From Fischerella sp. JS2 (GTDB lineage Bacteria > Cyanobacteriota > Cyanobacteriia > Cyanobacteriales > Nostocaceae), in assembly GCF_032393985.1 (NCBI RefSeq), contig NZ_CP135918.1:5953724-6017723 (forward strand): 64,000 bases of DNA, given 5' to 3'. The notes below the pieces were generated by a model that did not search any database, was not told where the DNA came from, and saw only the letters and a list, made by a program, of their open reading frames with translations. Within the stretch, counting starts at the first letter, position 1. Each line of letters opens with the position of its first letter. The position numbers and the translations under genes are program-made. Positions 52,282 through 61,407 of this stretch are shown in pieces.

Positions 52282-53937
52282 ATGCAAAAATTCTGGAAAT
52301 CTTTGCTGGTTAGTCCAGCGATTCTCGGTGCAATCCTACTTGTTGATGCGACTGCATTAGCTGGAGAAACGATCAATACTTCAGAAAACACCCAACCACA
52401 GTTGGTAGTCACTCCTAAGCAAAAAGTTGAAAACAACAATATTCAATCTCAAGTAACTTCGGTTTCTCAATTGTCCGATGTACAACCAACAGACTGGGCA
52501 TTTCAAGCTTTACAATCACTAGTAGAACGCTACGGTTGTATAGCTGGATATCCAAACGGTACTTATCGCGGTAATCGGCCGATGACGCGTTATGAATTTG
52601 CCGCAGGTTTAAATGCATGTTTAGACCGCGTCAACGAAATCATCGCTACCGCCACATCAGAGTTGGTAACAAAAGAAGATTTAGCCACATTACAAAGATT
52701 GCAAGAAGAATTTTCCGCAGAGTTGGCGACTTTGCGGGGTCGTGTAGATACACTAGAAGCACACACCGCAGAATTGGAAGCAAATCAATTTTCTACCACC
52801 ACCAAATTAACTGGACAAGTGGTAATGGCAATTACCGATGTTCTGGGAGGAGATAATGTCAATGGTGTGGATGCTAAAGATAACAATACAACCCTTGGGG
52901 CGCGGGCGCGTGTAGAATTTAATACTAGCTTTACAGGGTCAGATACTCTATTTGCCAGAATTCAAGCAAATAACATTCTCAACCCAGATATTGGCACATC
53001 AGAAGGTAGTCTGTTTTTTGCTGGTGAGGATGGGACAACTGATGCTTTTATAGATGCATTGTTTTACAAATTTTCACTAAGTGATAGTACTGAGGTAATT
53101 GCTATTGCCAATGCAGGTGCAGCCGACGACGTCACAAATACAGTTAACCTGTTTGATGGAGACGGTGCTTTTGGTGCTTTATCAACCTTTGGTACACGTA
53201 ACCCAATTTATTACCAAATGGATGGTGCGGGTTTGGGTATTACTCAAAACTTCGGTGATGCATTAGCACTCAGCTTAGCGTATTTGGGGAGTTCGCCCAA
53301 TGATCCGTCTGCTGGTAACGGTATATTCAACGGACCTTACGGCGCACTAGCACAGCTAACCTTTCAGCCGAGCGATCGCCTTACTGTTGGCTTAACCTAC
53401 ATCAATGCCTATAATCAGGAACTAGGTGCTGGTAGCACACGTGCCAATCCTATCTCTTTCCTTGAATCTCAGCTGACTCCTCCCCCTGATGTTCCTGGAG
53501 AACCAGAACCGGTGAGTGTACCTTTTTCCAGTAACTCCTACGGTCTACAAGCATCCTATAAACTTAGTGATAATTTTGTTTTGGGTGGTTGGGTTGGTTA
53601 CACCAACGCTCGAAACTTATCTACAGAAGGAGGAACAATTGATCGTGGTAAGCTCGATATTTGGAACTGGGCAGTAACTCTAGGATTTCCTGACCTTGGT
53701 AGCCAAGGCAGCTTAGCGGGTATCATTGTCGGCATGGAACCGAAAGTTACAAGTTCTAGCATCAATCAAATCGACGAGGACGAAGATACCTCATATCACT
53801 TCGAGGCTTTCTACCAATATCAGGTGAGCGAAAATATTAGCATAACCCCAGGTGTGATTTGGCTAACTGCGCCGGACCATAATAGTGACAATGATGATGT
53901 GATCATTGGCGCACTCAGAACTACCTTTAGTTTCTAA
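52282..53937 (+). CDS. Outer-membrane porin with SLH domain (iron/metal uptake porin, SomA-like)
   Basis: 551 residues. Signal peptide (1-28), SLH domain (about 60-125: SDVQPTDWAFQALQSLVERYGCIAGYPNGTYRGNRPMTRYEFAAGLNACL) that holds the porin to the cell wall, a coiled-coil segment (about 130-170: VTKEDLATLQRLQEEFSAELATLRGRVDTLEAHTAELE) and a carbohydrate-selective OprB-type beta barrel to the end (IIGALRTTFSF, terminal Phe as expected for outer-membrane proteins). Such porins are the main outer-membrane channels of cyanobacteria; some relatives take up inorganic iron. Divergent from znuA across a region with a metal-type palindrome, so metal regulation is plausible. A hairpin terminator follows at 53968. 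Confidence 0.9.
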   Translation: MQKFWKSLLVSPAILGAILLVDATALAGETINTSENTQPQLVVTPKQKVENNNIQSQVTSVSQLSDVQPTDWAFQALQSLVERYGCIAGYPNGTYRGNRPMTRYEFAAGLNACLDRVNEIIATATSELVTKEDLATLQRLQEEFSAELATLRGRVDTLEAHTAELEANQFSTTTKLTGQVVMAITDVLGGDNVNGVDAKDNNTTLGARARVEFNTSFTGSDTLFARIQANNILNPDIGTSEGSLFFAGEDGTTDAFIDALFYKFSLSDSTEVIAIANAGAADDVTNTVNLFDGDGAFGALSTFGTRNPIYYQMDGAGLGITQNFGDALALSLAYLGSSPNDPSAGNGIFNGPYGALAQLTFQPSDRLTVGLTYINAYNQELGAGSTRANPISFLESQLTPPPDVPGEPEPVSVPFSSNSYGLQASYKLSDNFVLGGWVGYTNARNLSTEGGTIDRGKLDIWNWAVTLGFPDLGSQGSLAGIIVGMEPKVTSSSINQIDEDEDTSYHFEAFYQYQVSENISITPGVIWLTAPDHNSDNDDVIIGALRTTFSF

Positions 53938-53967
53938 CTTTTTTAGACAGGTAAAATATCTAGATAA

Positions 53968-53999
53968 TCGTTCTAAGGCGGTTGCTTTAGAGCGATTTT
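53968..53999 (+). terminator. Rho-independent terminator of the porin gene
   Basis: TCGTTCTAAGGC at 53968-53979 pairs with GCTTTAGAGCGA at 53984-53995 (10 of 12 pairs plus G-T), followed by TTTTT. It lies 30 bp after the porin stop. Confidence 0.8.
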
Positions 54000-54021
54000 T
54001 ATGATTTTTCGGCAATTGTAA

Positions 54022-54147
54022 TACCAATTCAAATAATGTTTGCGAGAGATAACCCCACCCGCCTAACGGCACTCTCCCCTTGCTAAGGGGAGGGTTGGGG
54101 TGGGGTCTTATATAATCCATGTGTTGTATTCTTTTTTCAAATTGGTA
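54022..54147. mobile_element. MITE related to the IS630-type element
   Basis: 126 bp without coding capacity. Its left 31 bases match the left end of the 43385-44529 element except for two (TACCAATTCAAATAATG...), and its right 22 bases match the right end except for one (...TTTTTTCAAATTGGTA). Flanked by TAA on both sides. The centre is a G/C-rich fold (CCCCACCC ... GGGGTGGGG with CTCCCCTT...AAGGGGAG). It could be moved in trans by that transposase. Confidence 0.85.
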
Positions 54148-54156
54148 TAATTAAAA

Positions 54157-54190
54157 AATTAAAACTCAATATTTATACTGAGTTTTAATT
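54157..54190 (-). terminator. Terminator of the first PEP-CTERM gene
   Basis: AATTAAAACTCA at 54157-54168 pairs perfectly with TGAGTTTTAATT at 54179-54190. Read leftward the stem ends in a T-rich run (AATTTTTTAA), 49 bp after the stop codon of the gene at 54239. Confidence 0.75.
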
Positions 54191-54238
54191 TCCTAAAGAT
54201 TTATATGAAATTTTTTCAAGTGTTTCAAGATATCAGTA

Positions 54239-54958
54239 TTAAGCTATCTTAGATTTCCGTCTCACCAATGACCCTACACTCACAGCACCAACTGCTACTA
54301 AACCAAGTGTAGAACCTGATTCAGGTACAGCTGCAGCTGCAATAGGCGCATATTTAGTTCTAAAAATTGTGTAATGCTGACTACCAGGATTGGAAACGTT
54401 CAAGAAACTGGCATTAGAAGAAATTCCAGCAATTGTTCCCCAAGGACCACTACCATTTAGCCCTACTGCTTGAGCGCCTATCCACTGAGCATTAGCTATT
54501 TCTGTATTTAGTTCTGAGTTAGATGGAACATCACCCCAATCACCTGGGTTACTACCATGAGCAACAATATATTCCCAACTGCTGGGGTCGGAAAGCAATT
54601 TTGTTCCATCTGGTAGCGTAAATTCACCAATCCAAGATTCTGCAACAGCTGCATCATCCCAAATGACAGTGTAAATATACTCCCCAGGATTAATATCAAA
54701 TGTCCAAGTTTCAGCTTGCGACCAGTTGTATGTCCCAGGACTACCACCTGGACCCTTTTCATTGCGACCAACAAAATTTAATACACTACCATCTCCATTA
54801 CCAGTAAAGAGTCCGTAATGGTTGTCTGCTGTGAGAGTTGCTGACATTGTAGTAGCAGAAGATTGAACTACAGCAGCCGAAGCTTGAACTGCATCGGCTA
54901 TTGCCAATCCAACTGTGAGTAATGTTCCTGCTAAAAAGCTTTTAATAAATTTAGACAT
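54239..54958 (-). CDS. PEP-CTERM sorted exported protein
   Basis: 239 residues from the ATG at 54958, which follows AAGGAGAAATCT (strong ribosome site); the frame is open further upstream but this start gives a proper signal peptide (MSKFIKSFLAGTLLTVGLAIADAVQASAA). The middle is rich in Ser/Thr/Asn/Gly without a family I recognise; it contains WTFDINPGEYIYTVIWDD and IGEFTLPDGTKLL, suggesting a beta-sandwich. The C-terminus has the sorting signal: VPESGSTLGL, a hydrophobic helix and RRKSK. Such proteins are exported, handled by exosortase and often end up in extracellular polymer or on the surface. No exosortase is visible in the window. Specific function unknown. Confidence 0.85.
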   Translation of the reverse strand: MSKFIKSFLAGTLLTVGLAIADAVQASAAVVQSSATTMSATLTADNHYGLFTGNGDGSVLNFVGRNEKGPGGSPGTYNWSQAETWTFDINPGEYIYTVIWDDAAVAESWIGEFTLPDGTKLLSDPSSWEYIVAHGSNPGDWGDVPSNSELNTEIANAQWIGAQAVGLNGSGPWGTIAGISSNASFLNVSNPGSQHYTIFRTKYAPIAAAAVPESGSTLGLVAVGAVSVGSLVRRKSKIA

Positions 54959-55745
54959 AGATTTCTCCTTCTGTTGTTTTTCATCATCCATACCCTGGCA
55001 TATAGACACAAAGAATGCGTAGCTTTTTTAGCTAAGTTTTTTGAAAAAATATATTTTCAGAATCTTCTTTAAAGAGCCAATAAAACTATCTATTTCAAAG
55101 GATTTTATGAAACTAAATTCATTGTTTTTTAAGAAAAAATACTTAAATAAATTTATAAACATTGTATGATTTAATAAAAGCTTTAGAGAAAATATACTTA
55201 AAAACCAAAATTTTAAAGCCTTGTCACAACTAATAGTAAGAAAATATATAGTGAATATAACGGAGTGGTCAGAAAGTGAATGTAGGAGTTACTGAAAAAC
55301 TTTTGACTCGTCATTTTCATTAAATTAAGTTTGTCAAGCTTAACAGCTGCATATAAAAAAACCAGCCGTATGAGGCTGGTCTGTTAACAAGGCTATCCTT
55401 TATTTTCTCTTCTCATGTAGAGCAAAACCCAAACATCGCGTTTCCAAAATGCAACGGGCAAACTTTGATAACAAGATTGTAACAGTCAGTACAGATTTTT
55501 AGTTAATTTTTGTCAAAAAAAGAATTTAGATAAATTGTATAGGGATCGGGGATGGGGAGGTGAGGAGTGTGTAGACGAGGCAGTGCGGTGGACTTTTCTC
55601 CCGGCATAAAGAAAGAGGCGTCATCTGCCGTGCGCTTTGCGCGGCTTAAGGCAGGGTGGAGTGTGGGGAGTGTGTAGACGCGCAAGCGGCTTAAGGTAAG
55701 GGTGGGGTAGTAAGCCATTAACTATTAACTACTAACCACTAACTA
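54959..55745. other. Intergenic region with repeats and a terminator
   Basis: About 790 bp. 55020-55260 is very AT-rich (promoter side of the PEP-CTERM gene). 55540-55700 is GC-rich repeat DNA: GAGTGTGTAGACG occurs at 55565-55577 and 55668-55680, and GCGGCTTAAGG at 55641-55651 and 55686-55696. 55719-55760 is a run of ACTAACTACTAACC-type units. I see no real gene here. Confidence 0.6.
55361..55380 (-). terminator. Hairpin terminator downstream of the NFACT gene
   Basis: ACCAGCC at 55361-55367 pairs with GGCTGGT at 55374-55380; read leftward it is followed by TTTTTTT. It probably ends leftward transcripts from the gene at 55746. A second hairpin with the same stem sequence is at 62812. Confidence 0.75.
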
Positions 55746-57464
55746 CTAACCACTAACTAATTGTGGTTGTCCCCAAATAACTTGTTCTTGCTTGTAAATA
55801 GCAATTCCCGGTTTCGCTCCTTTGGGTTTATAGACATACTTTGGTTGAGTGTAAACTACTGGTACTTGGTCACTTTGACGAGCGCGACTGTAATAAGCAC
55901 TCAGATTAGCAGTAAATTGTAAATCTGCTTCGTCTGGAACAGCACCGGGTTCTAGTCTTAGTAATACATGGCTACCTGGAATTTCTTGAGTGTGGAACCA
56001 CAGGTCATAATCGTTAGCGATACGGAAAGTTAATTGGTCATTCTGCCGATTATTACGACCAATCAAGACTTCAAAACCGCTAGGGGTACGGTAATGATGA
56101 AAATTATCAGTAGTCTCGCTATGACTACGACTGCGGTATTCTTGATCTTCTAAATACTGCTGTTGAATTAACTCTTCACGAATTTCTTCCAAGGCTTGCA
56201 AATCTGTTGTTGTGTAATTCTCTATTTGAGCGATCGCTGCTTCGACTTGTTCTAAATATTCGATTTCAGCATTTACTTCTGCCAATAGTGGTTCTACAGC
56301 AGCGCGAGCGCGTTTGAGTTTTTGGTGCTGTTTATAGAGATATTGAGCGTTTTGTACAGCAGTTTTATCTGGTTCTAAGGCAATTTTTACTGGTTTACCA
56401 GTTTCAAAGTCAGGAAGGGTAATTTCCTTCATACCCGGTTTCCACTTTTGCAGGTATGTCATCAACAAATCAGCCTGAGTGCGGTATTCATCGGCTTGAT
56501 CAGATTGGTGCAAGCGTTGCTCAAAAGTTTGTGCCTTCAACCACAATTTTTCTAAAAGATTACTGACTTTCTGAGTCAGTTGATGCCGTAATTGAGAGAA
56601 AGTTTGTTGATTGAGTTGATCTGTGTAGTAGCGGTTGAGTAGTTCTTGAATATCTGTTGTTGGTTCAATTCCACCCCAGCCAAGAACTGTGTATCCTTCA
56701 GTTGTCCAAGCTGGTTGAAATTTTTCCTCTGCTAAAGCTTGCAACCATTCTTGCCAACGTGCAAAAAGTCTCTGCCAATCTTGGGGTGTTAGGGTATCAG
56801 TGTTTGTTTCTGGATCTATATTTGCTGCCAAAAGCATTGACTGTACTAATGCTGGAGAAACACCACGATAGTTTTTTAACAACTGCCGCTTGATTGCTGT
56901 TGGTATCAAACTAATTCGTTCTTGCCAGCGTTGTTGAGATTCGCTCAAACTAGGTGTAGCATTAGTTAGACTGGGTGGTGTTTCATAAGGCTGTCCAGTG
57001 AGGATAGGACGAACGCTTGATTTTTGTTGGTTAACTTGGTGAGCCGCAGTGATGATCATGTTATTCGCATCAGTGAGAATAACGTTACTGTATTTACCCA
57101 TAATTTCTACATACAGGTGATACAAAGGTTCTTCTCCTGGACGACGAGCAAATTGCAAATCAATAACGCGTTCCCAGGGTGCGATCGCCTCAACTGCCAC
57201 TAATGCTAAATTACCCAACTGATGAACTAGTTGCTGACTAAAGGTAAATGTATCTGGTAAGCGCGGTGGTGGATCACCTATGTGCAGACGCGCTGCTTGA
57301 GGATGCCAGGAAATCTCTAGCCAACCGCGCTGTTTGAGAGTACGTAGCGCTATAGAAATAGTATAGCGATCGCGCTGATAAACTTGTTCCAAGCGCGATG
57401 GCAACCAGTGAGCACGGATGTCGCTACAAACAGCAGTGAGAGTGGTAAAGTCGAATGTTTGCAC
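55746..57464 (-). CDS. rqcH: NFACT-family protein (RqcH / fibronectin-binding A-like)
   Basis: 572 residues from a GTG at 57464 (VQTFDFTTLTAV), the start seen in relatives; the frame continues upstream but that part is not conserved-looking. N-terminal NFACT-N domain (1-about 220: RLEQVYQRDRYTISIALRT, WHPQAARLHIGDPPPRLPDTFTF, ERVIDLQFARRPGE), a long coiled-coil middle (about 290-430) and the C-terminal NFACT-R domain (about 440-560: HHYRTPSGFEVLIGRNNRQNDQLTFRIANDYDLWFHTQEIPGSHVLLR). RqcH proteins bind stalled 50S subunits and recruit tRNA-Ala to add alanine tails that mark unfinished chains for breakdown. The older name, fibronectin-binding protein, is misleading for a cyanobacterium. Stand-alone gene. 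Confidence 0.88.
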   Translation of the reverse strand: MQTFDFTTLTAVCSDIRAHWLPSRLEQVYQRDRYTISIALRTLKQRGWLEISWHPQAARLHIGDPPPRLPDTFTFSQQLVHQLGNLALVAVEAIAPWERVIDLQFARRPGEEPLYHLYVEIMGKYSNVILTDANNMIITAAHQVNQQKSSVRPILTGQPYETPPSLTNATPSLSESQQRWQERISLIPTAIKRQLLKNYRGVSPALVQSMLLAANIDPETNTDTLTPQDWQRLFARWQEWLQALAEEKFQPAWTTEGYTVLGWGGIEPTTDIQELLNRYYTDQLNQQTFSQLRHQLTQKVSNLLEKLWLKAQTFEQRLHQSDQADEYRTQADLLMTYLQKWKPGMKEITLPDFETGKPVKIALEPDKTAVQNAQYLYKQHQKLKRARAAVEPLLAEVNAEIEYLEQVEAAIAQIENYTTTDLQALEEIREELIQQQYLEDQEYRSRSHSETTDNFHHYRTPSGFEVLIGRNNRQNDQLTFRIANDYDLWFHTQEIPGSHVLLRLEPGAVPDEADLQFTANLSAYYSRARQSDQVPVVYTQPKYVYKPKGAKPGIAIYKQEQVIWGQPQLVSG

Positions 57465-57518
57465 AACAATTTTTCGCTCAAGTAACTTCGATGGTTTACA
57501 TAGCTCTTGAAAACAAGA

Positions 57519-57557
57519 GATGCACACCGAATAAATATATCTCTATCGGTATGCATC
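57519..57557. other. Hairpin in the leader of the NFACT gene
   Basis: GATGCACACCGA at 57519-57530 pairs with TCGGTATGCATC at 57546-57557 (one mismatch). It lies about 55 bp upstream of the chosen GTG start and would sit in the 5' leader RNA. Followed on the plus strand by TTTTAT, so it might instead end plus-strand transcripts. Role unknown. Confidence 0.45.
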
Positions 57558-57616
57558 TTTTATGTTAACGGCAATTGAGTTTTAGGAAAACGTTAATTTA
57601 ACATCATAATCCTCTT

Positions 57617-57710
57617 AATACCATTTCACAAAATGCTGGATATCAATCTTCCCCCTTGTCTTTCTTGTCTGCTGGTTGTCGAATGTATCAGCTTAAAGTA
57701 AAACGGTATT
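57617..57710. mobile_element. Possible 94-bp MITE with AATACC...GGTATT ends
   Basis: The left end AATACCATTTCACAAAATGC and the inverted right end AATACCGTTTTACTTTAAGC share about 15 of 20 bases. There is no coding capacity. Its right tip contributes the TAA stop of the PEP-CTERM gene at 57709. The ends resemble those of IS630/Tc1-type MITEs but differ from the 54022 element. Confidence 0.5.
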
Positions 57711-58518
57711 AAACCTGTTGAGTCTGTTTGTTTCTTTTACTGCACCCCACACCTGCAATCCCAGCTAAGAAAATAGCACCAACTGTGGCAGGTTCTGGTA
57801 CCCTCTTGGGAGAAGTGCCAACTTTGATTTGATATGCCAAATTAGAACGACTAGGTGCTGCACCAGTCCAACTCATTGAGACTTTACCAGTGAGTCGGAA
57901 AGGAGTAGATATATTGCTGAGTTGCAAATAGTCTATATCACTACTACCTTGACCAATAGAAGATAAACTCCCAATATTAAATATATTTCCTAGCAGATTT
58001 CCATTCTGATCTAAGCTTTGGATGGCGAAGTTGCTTAGGGTCATAGTGCTGTTATTAGCAGCACGAGTACGGAAGAAAATATCTGTTACAGAACCACTAA
58101 AAGCTGTGCTAGTGAGAGTTTTACCTCCAACAATGTAATTAACACGAGAACCTGTATACTCCAGAACTAAATCGTACAGCGTACCATTTCCCCAGACAAA
58201 CTGATCTTGAGCCACAGGTTTACCAGCTAAATTAGGGTCAGGATCTCTTACATCTCTATTAATACCTAATTCACGCTCTGCGGTGTTTGTACTGTTGTTA
58301 CCAATTCGTCCTTCAGCAACAAAAAGTTCTTTAAACTGGTTGCTGTCAAGCATGGCATTAAAATCGTAATCATCAAAATCTGTATCTGCATCTTGAGATA
58401 CCAAAGAAGTAAGTGTAAAAGCTTTGGCTGGGTTAGCTGCAACCAGTAAGCCCAAGGTTGCTATTCCCAAAACGAATACAGATTTGCTGTGATTTATATA
58501 TTTATTTAAATAGCGCAT
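57709..58518 (-). CDS. PEP-CTERM sorted exported protein, second
   Basis: 269 residues. The ATG at 58518 follows CAGGAGATAGT. Signal peptide MRYLNKYINHSKSVFVLGIATLGLLVAANPAKAF, then a domain with ELFVAEGRIGNNSTNTAERELGINRD, FVWGNGTLYDLVLEYTGSRVNYIVGG and LSWTG-like MSWTGAAPSRSNLAYQIKVG, close to the choice-of-anchor type domains of cyanobacterial surface proteins (I think type W, not certain). The C-terminal sorting signal is VPEPATVGAIFLAGIAGVG followed by KRNK. Exported and probably surface or matrix-linked through exosortase. The stop codon lies within the edge of a MITE-like repeat. Unrelated in the middle to the PEP-CTERM protein at 54239. Specific function unknown. Confidence 0.85.
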   Translation of the reverse strand: MRYLNKYINHSKSVFVLGIATLGLLVAANPAKAFTLTSLVSQDADTDFDDYDFNAMLDSNQFKELFVAEGRIGNNSTNTAERELGINRDVRDPDPNLAGKPVAQDQFVWGNGTLYDLVLEYTGSRVNYIVGGKTLTSTAFSGSVTDIFFRTRAANNSTMTLSNFAIQSLDQNGNLLGNIFNIGSLSSIGQGSSDIDYLQLSNISTPFRLTGKVSMSWTGAAPSRSNLAYQIKVGTSPKRVPEPATVGAIFLAGIAGVGCSKRNKQTQQV

Positions 58519-59200
58519 ACTATCTCCTGAAATTTACGATTTTTCTCTAGCTGTATATAGGTAGATTTACACTCTGATGTTGTTTATTGATATAGCTTAT
58601 GCCTAATCAAACAAGCAAAGAAAATTTTGTCTCAACACACACAAAAACAAGTAATGCAGATTTTTGTAGATTTCTGCATCTTTTGCTTTATGCAAAATAT
58701 TCTTTGTAGTTATTACAACTTATAATCTAGTTTTCTTAAATGTCGAGGAAAAGTATTTCAGTTTACAGAAACTTTGGAAATTAATAAAATCTTTTCGATA
58801 GTTGGTGAAAATACTGAAAATCTTCAAACTTTTAGATATTTCTCTTGCAATTATTTTTTTAGCTTTTATGTAAAAATACTTGATTTTACTTGATTACGAT
58901 AGATTTAGTTAGCGCAGTATCCCACTTTTACAGTTATCAGTTATTGTTCACTGTTTGCTGATTGACTTGCGAGCGATTCAATTTTATACTTCTGCACTCT
59001 GCTGTATTCTCTGTAATTCGTTAACTATAATTGAAGCAAACCGTAGTTTTCTCTAGCTTTCAATATTTAACAATATATCTTTCATCCCAATATTTTGCAT
59101 CGGGATGAAAGACAGCACAAGTTTATACTAATAGGTAAATAGAAAGAACAAAAAGTACTTCTTTGCCATTACTAATTACCCATTATTAATGACTAAAAAA
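58519..59200. other. AT-rich intergenic region with a hairpin
   Basis: About 680 bp, no gene seen. 58560-58930 is AT-rich and probably holds the promoter of the PEP-CTERM gene at its left. TCTTTCATCCC at 59078-59088 pairs perfectly with GGGATGAAAGA at 59102-59112 (13-base loop), about 90 bp after the glycosyltransferase stop; no T run follows on the minus strand, so terminator function is uncertain. Confidence 0.55.
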
Positions 59201-60475
59201 TTATGAACTCAGCAATACTGGTTCTTCTTCTTCAACTTTTGCTTGCAGTAACTGGGTGTATAATTCGCTAAGTTGAGTCGCCACACCTTTCCAACTAAAC
59301 TTGTTTTCAACTCTCTTTCTGGCAGCTTTACCTAAGTGATCTCGCCATTCGCTATTGGCAAGAATTCGGTCAATTGCCACAGCAAAAGCATCTTCATCTT
59401 GTGGTGGTGCTAGCAAACCAGTTTCTTCAGATACGACAGTAAACTGAAGTCCACCAACATCACTGGCTACTACTGGTGTATTGCTAGCCATTGCTTCTAT
59501 TGCTACTAGTCCAAATGGTTCATAGTGACTGGGGACAACGCAAACATCAGCAGCAGCATAGTAAGAAGGTAGAATTTCCTGACTCAGACGTCCAGTAAAA
59601 ATGGTAAAGTTGCTCATTCCCAATTCGTGAACAATACCTTCAATTCGTTCACGTTCCATTCCATCGCTTTGCCCTGGACGACTTCCACCGCCAATGATGA
59701 GCTTGAGATGCTTATCACCACGGAATTGAGACTTTCCAACAGCACGCACTAAGGTTTCTATACCTTTACGGGGGTCAAAACGCCCCACATACATAACAAC
59801 TTTGTCTTCGGGGTTAAGCCCTAACTGAACTCTTGCTGCTTGCCGACTAATACAACCAAACTGCTCAATATCAGTACCGCAGGGAATGATATCAATGTTA
59901 CCTTTTGTGGAAACAAGCGATCGCATATGTTCTTTCTCCTGTGGACTTGTTGCCACAATCCGTTCTGCTGTTTCCAATACCTCTTTTTCCACTGCTAACC
60001 TTGTACTGGCAATTAGAGGAACAGTCTTGACAGTGTTGTACTTGACTGCTCCTAATGAGTGGTATGTATGAACCTGCTTACTGCCTTGAATTTTCTTTAA
60101 CTGCATTCCTACCCAGCTAGAGAGCCAGTAGTTTGTGTGAATTAATGGATATGTAATTCCATTTTCTCTTTGGAATTTGAGAAAATTATCCACAAATTCT
60201 GGCAAATTTCCAAATAAATTGTCTCTAGGGACAAATTCCACAGCACCCGCTTCTAATCGTATTGTTCGACAATTATGACGATGTTGAACAATAGTGTCTT
60301 GCTCTGTGCTTATTTTGCGAGTAAACATATCAACTTGCCACCCTAGCTGGGCTAGTGCTTCACCCACCTGGCGCACATAAACATTTTGCCCTCCAGCTTC
60401 TTCTTTGCCTATTTCAATTGCTGGGTCGCCATGTACTGAAATTAAGGCAATGCGTTGTTCAGTTCTAGAGTTCAT
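59201..60475 (-). CDS. GT4-family glycosyltransferase (sucrose-phosphate synthase / MshA-like)
   Basis: 424 residues from the ATG at 60475 (MNSRTEQRIALISVHGDPAIEIGKEEAGGQNVYVRQVGEAL). GT-B fold: the N-terminal acceptor domain has GGQNVYV and HTNYWLSSWVG; the C-terminal donor domain has MYVGRFDPRKGIETLVRA, a nucleotide-sugar region with GRLSQEILPSYYAAADVCVVPSHYEPFGLVAIEAMASNTPVVASDVGG, including the EPFGLVAIE motif (EX7E) of GT4 enzymes. The first part resembles cyanobacterial sucrose-phosphate synthases, which lack the C-terminal phosphatase domain, but the same pattern occurs in other GT4 enzymes. I cannot choose the substrate. Cytosolic. Not linked to neighbouring genes. Confidence 0.8.
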   Translation of the reverse strand: MNSRTEQRIALISVHGDPAIEIGKEEAGGQNVYVRQVGEALAQLGWQVDMFTRKISTEQDTIVQHRHNCRTIRLEAGAVEFVPRDNLFGNLPEFVDNFLKFQRENGITYPLIHTNYWLSSWVGMQLKKIQGSKQVHTYHSLGAVKYNTVKTVPLIASTRLAVEKEVLETAERIVATSPQEKEHMRSLVSTKGNIDIIPCGTDIEQFGCISRQAARVQLGLNPEDKVVMYVGRFDPRKGIETLVRAVGKSQFRGDKHLKLIIGGGSRPGQSDGMERERIEGIVHELGMSNFTIFTGRLSQEILPSYYAAADVCVVPSHYEPFGLVAIEAMASNTPVVASDVGGLQFTVVSEETGLLAPPQDEDAFAVAIDRILANSEWRDHLGKAARKRVENKFSWKGVATQLSELYTQLLQAKVEEEEPVLLSS

Positions 60476-61407
60476 AGTTTGTTGGTTTTTGAATTGAACG
60501 AGGTGTGAGGCAAGTTTGAGATTTCGCCTGCCTTTGTACCTCAATCATGTGGAAAGTTTAAGTAATCTTTATTTTAATTTAATATGACTAAGATTTTTAT
60601 ACATCTTCTGCCAGAAGTAATCTGCTAAATTACATATTTTCATTCATTTTGTTTATACGTAATTGGTAATATTTTTATTTGATGGTATCTATAAGCAAAG
60701 TTAAGTTTTTTACTGAGCGTTGCTAAGATTGCATTGCATTTGTAGAAGATAATTAAGATAATTTTTAGTCTTTTTTATAAGAAATTAGAATAATCGTTAT
60801 TTAAAATATTAATAACTTAAGTATTTTTACTTAAGTTATATAATGCCAAAATATATACAAAACCCACCTCAGTGCGCTAAAAATCTTGACTTTGGTTTCT
60901 TACATAGCGGCAGACTTAGTTGAAATAGCCCCTATTTCAAACCATTAGGGCTAAACGCAAGAACTGAATTATGAAAATTGAGTAAATGATAAAAATTATT
61001 TATCTGCCCTTCGGGCAAGGCAGAAGGCAGGAGGCTCAGTTGGGAAGAAAAGTTTGAAGGTATGCCTTTTACCTTGACCAAATTGGGTTTAAGACCCCCA
61101 CCAAATCTGCGATTTGGTGGTCTACAATTACTGGGGGTCAGAATCCCCCAAGAACATTGAACCTTCTGCCAACTGAGCCTCCTGCCTTCTTCAAATATTA
61201 CGCAATCATTAATATACCTAATATATCTACCTGTAACTATAGATTCTTCCTATGCTCAATCAGAGAAATAAGTAGTCAGACACAATTAATTACACATATT
61301 ATTTTTCTATTACCTATTGTCATAGTCAATACTAACGAATAGTTGCTGTAGCAAAATTAAAAAGTAATCGTAAAAGATACAGACTACCCGTCTAGTAAAT
61401 TAACCTT
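60476..61407. other. Intergenic region, mostly AT-rich, with one folded repeat
   Basis: About 930 bp without a supported gene. 60545-60850 is AT-rich, probably the promoter of the glycosyltransferase. The folded repeat is at 61023-61189 (separate entry). A 61-codon frame at 61157-61342 starts inside that repeat and is not believable. Confidence 0.6.
61023..61189. repeat. Folded repeat with a perfect 21-bp terminal inverted repeat
   Basis: The 21 bases at 61023-61043 (GAAGGCAGGAGGCTCAGTTG...) are exactly inverted at 61169-61189. Inside are GGGTTTAAGACCCCC and GGGGGTCAGAATCCCCC around a perfect 9-bp stem (CCACCAAAT 61098-61106 with ATTTGGTGG 61112-61120). This is the reverse-orientation version of the core at 40510-40697 and 12160-12315. 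Confidence 0.85.

Noticed and set aside
55503-55718. 71-codon open frame on the minus strand
   Set aside because: Made of repeated GTGTAGACG and GGCTTAAGG units; not a gene.
61157-61342. 61-codon open frame
   Set aside because: It begins within the arm of the folded repeat at 61023-61189 and has no recognisable protein character.
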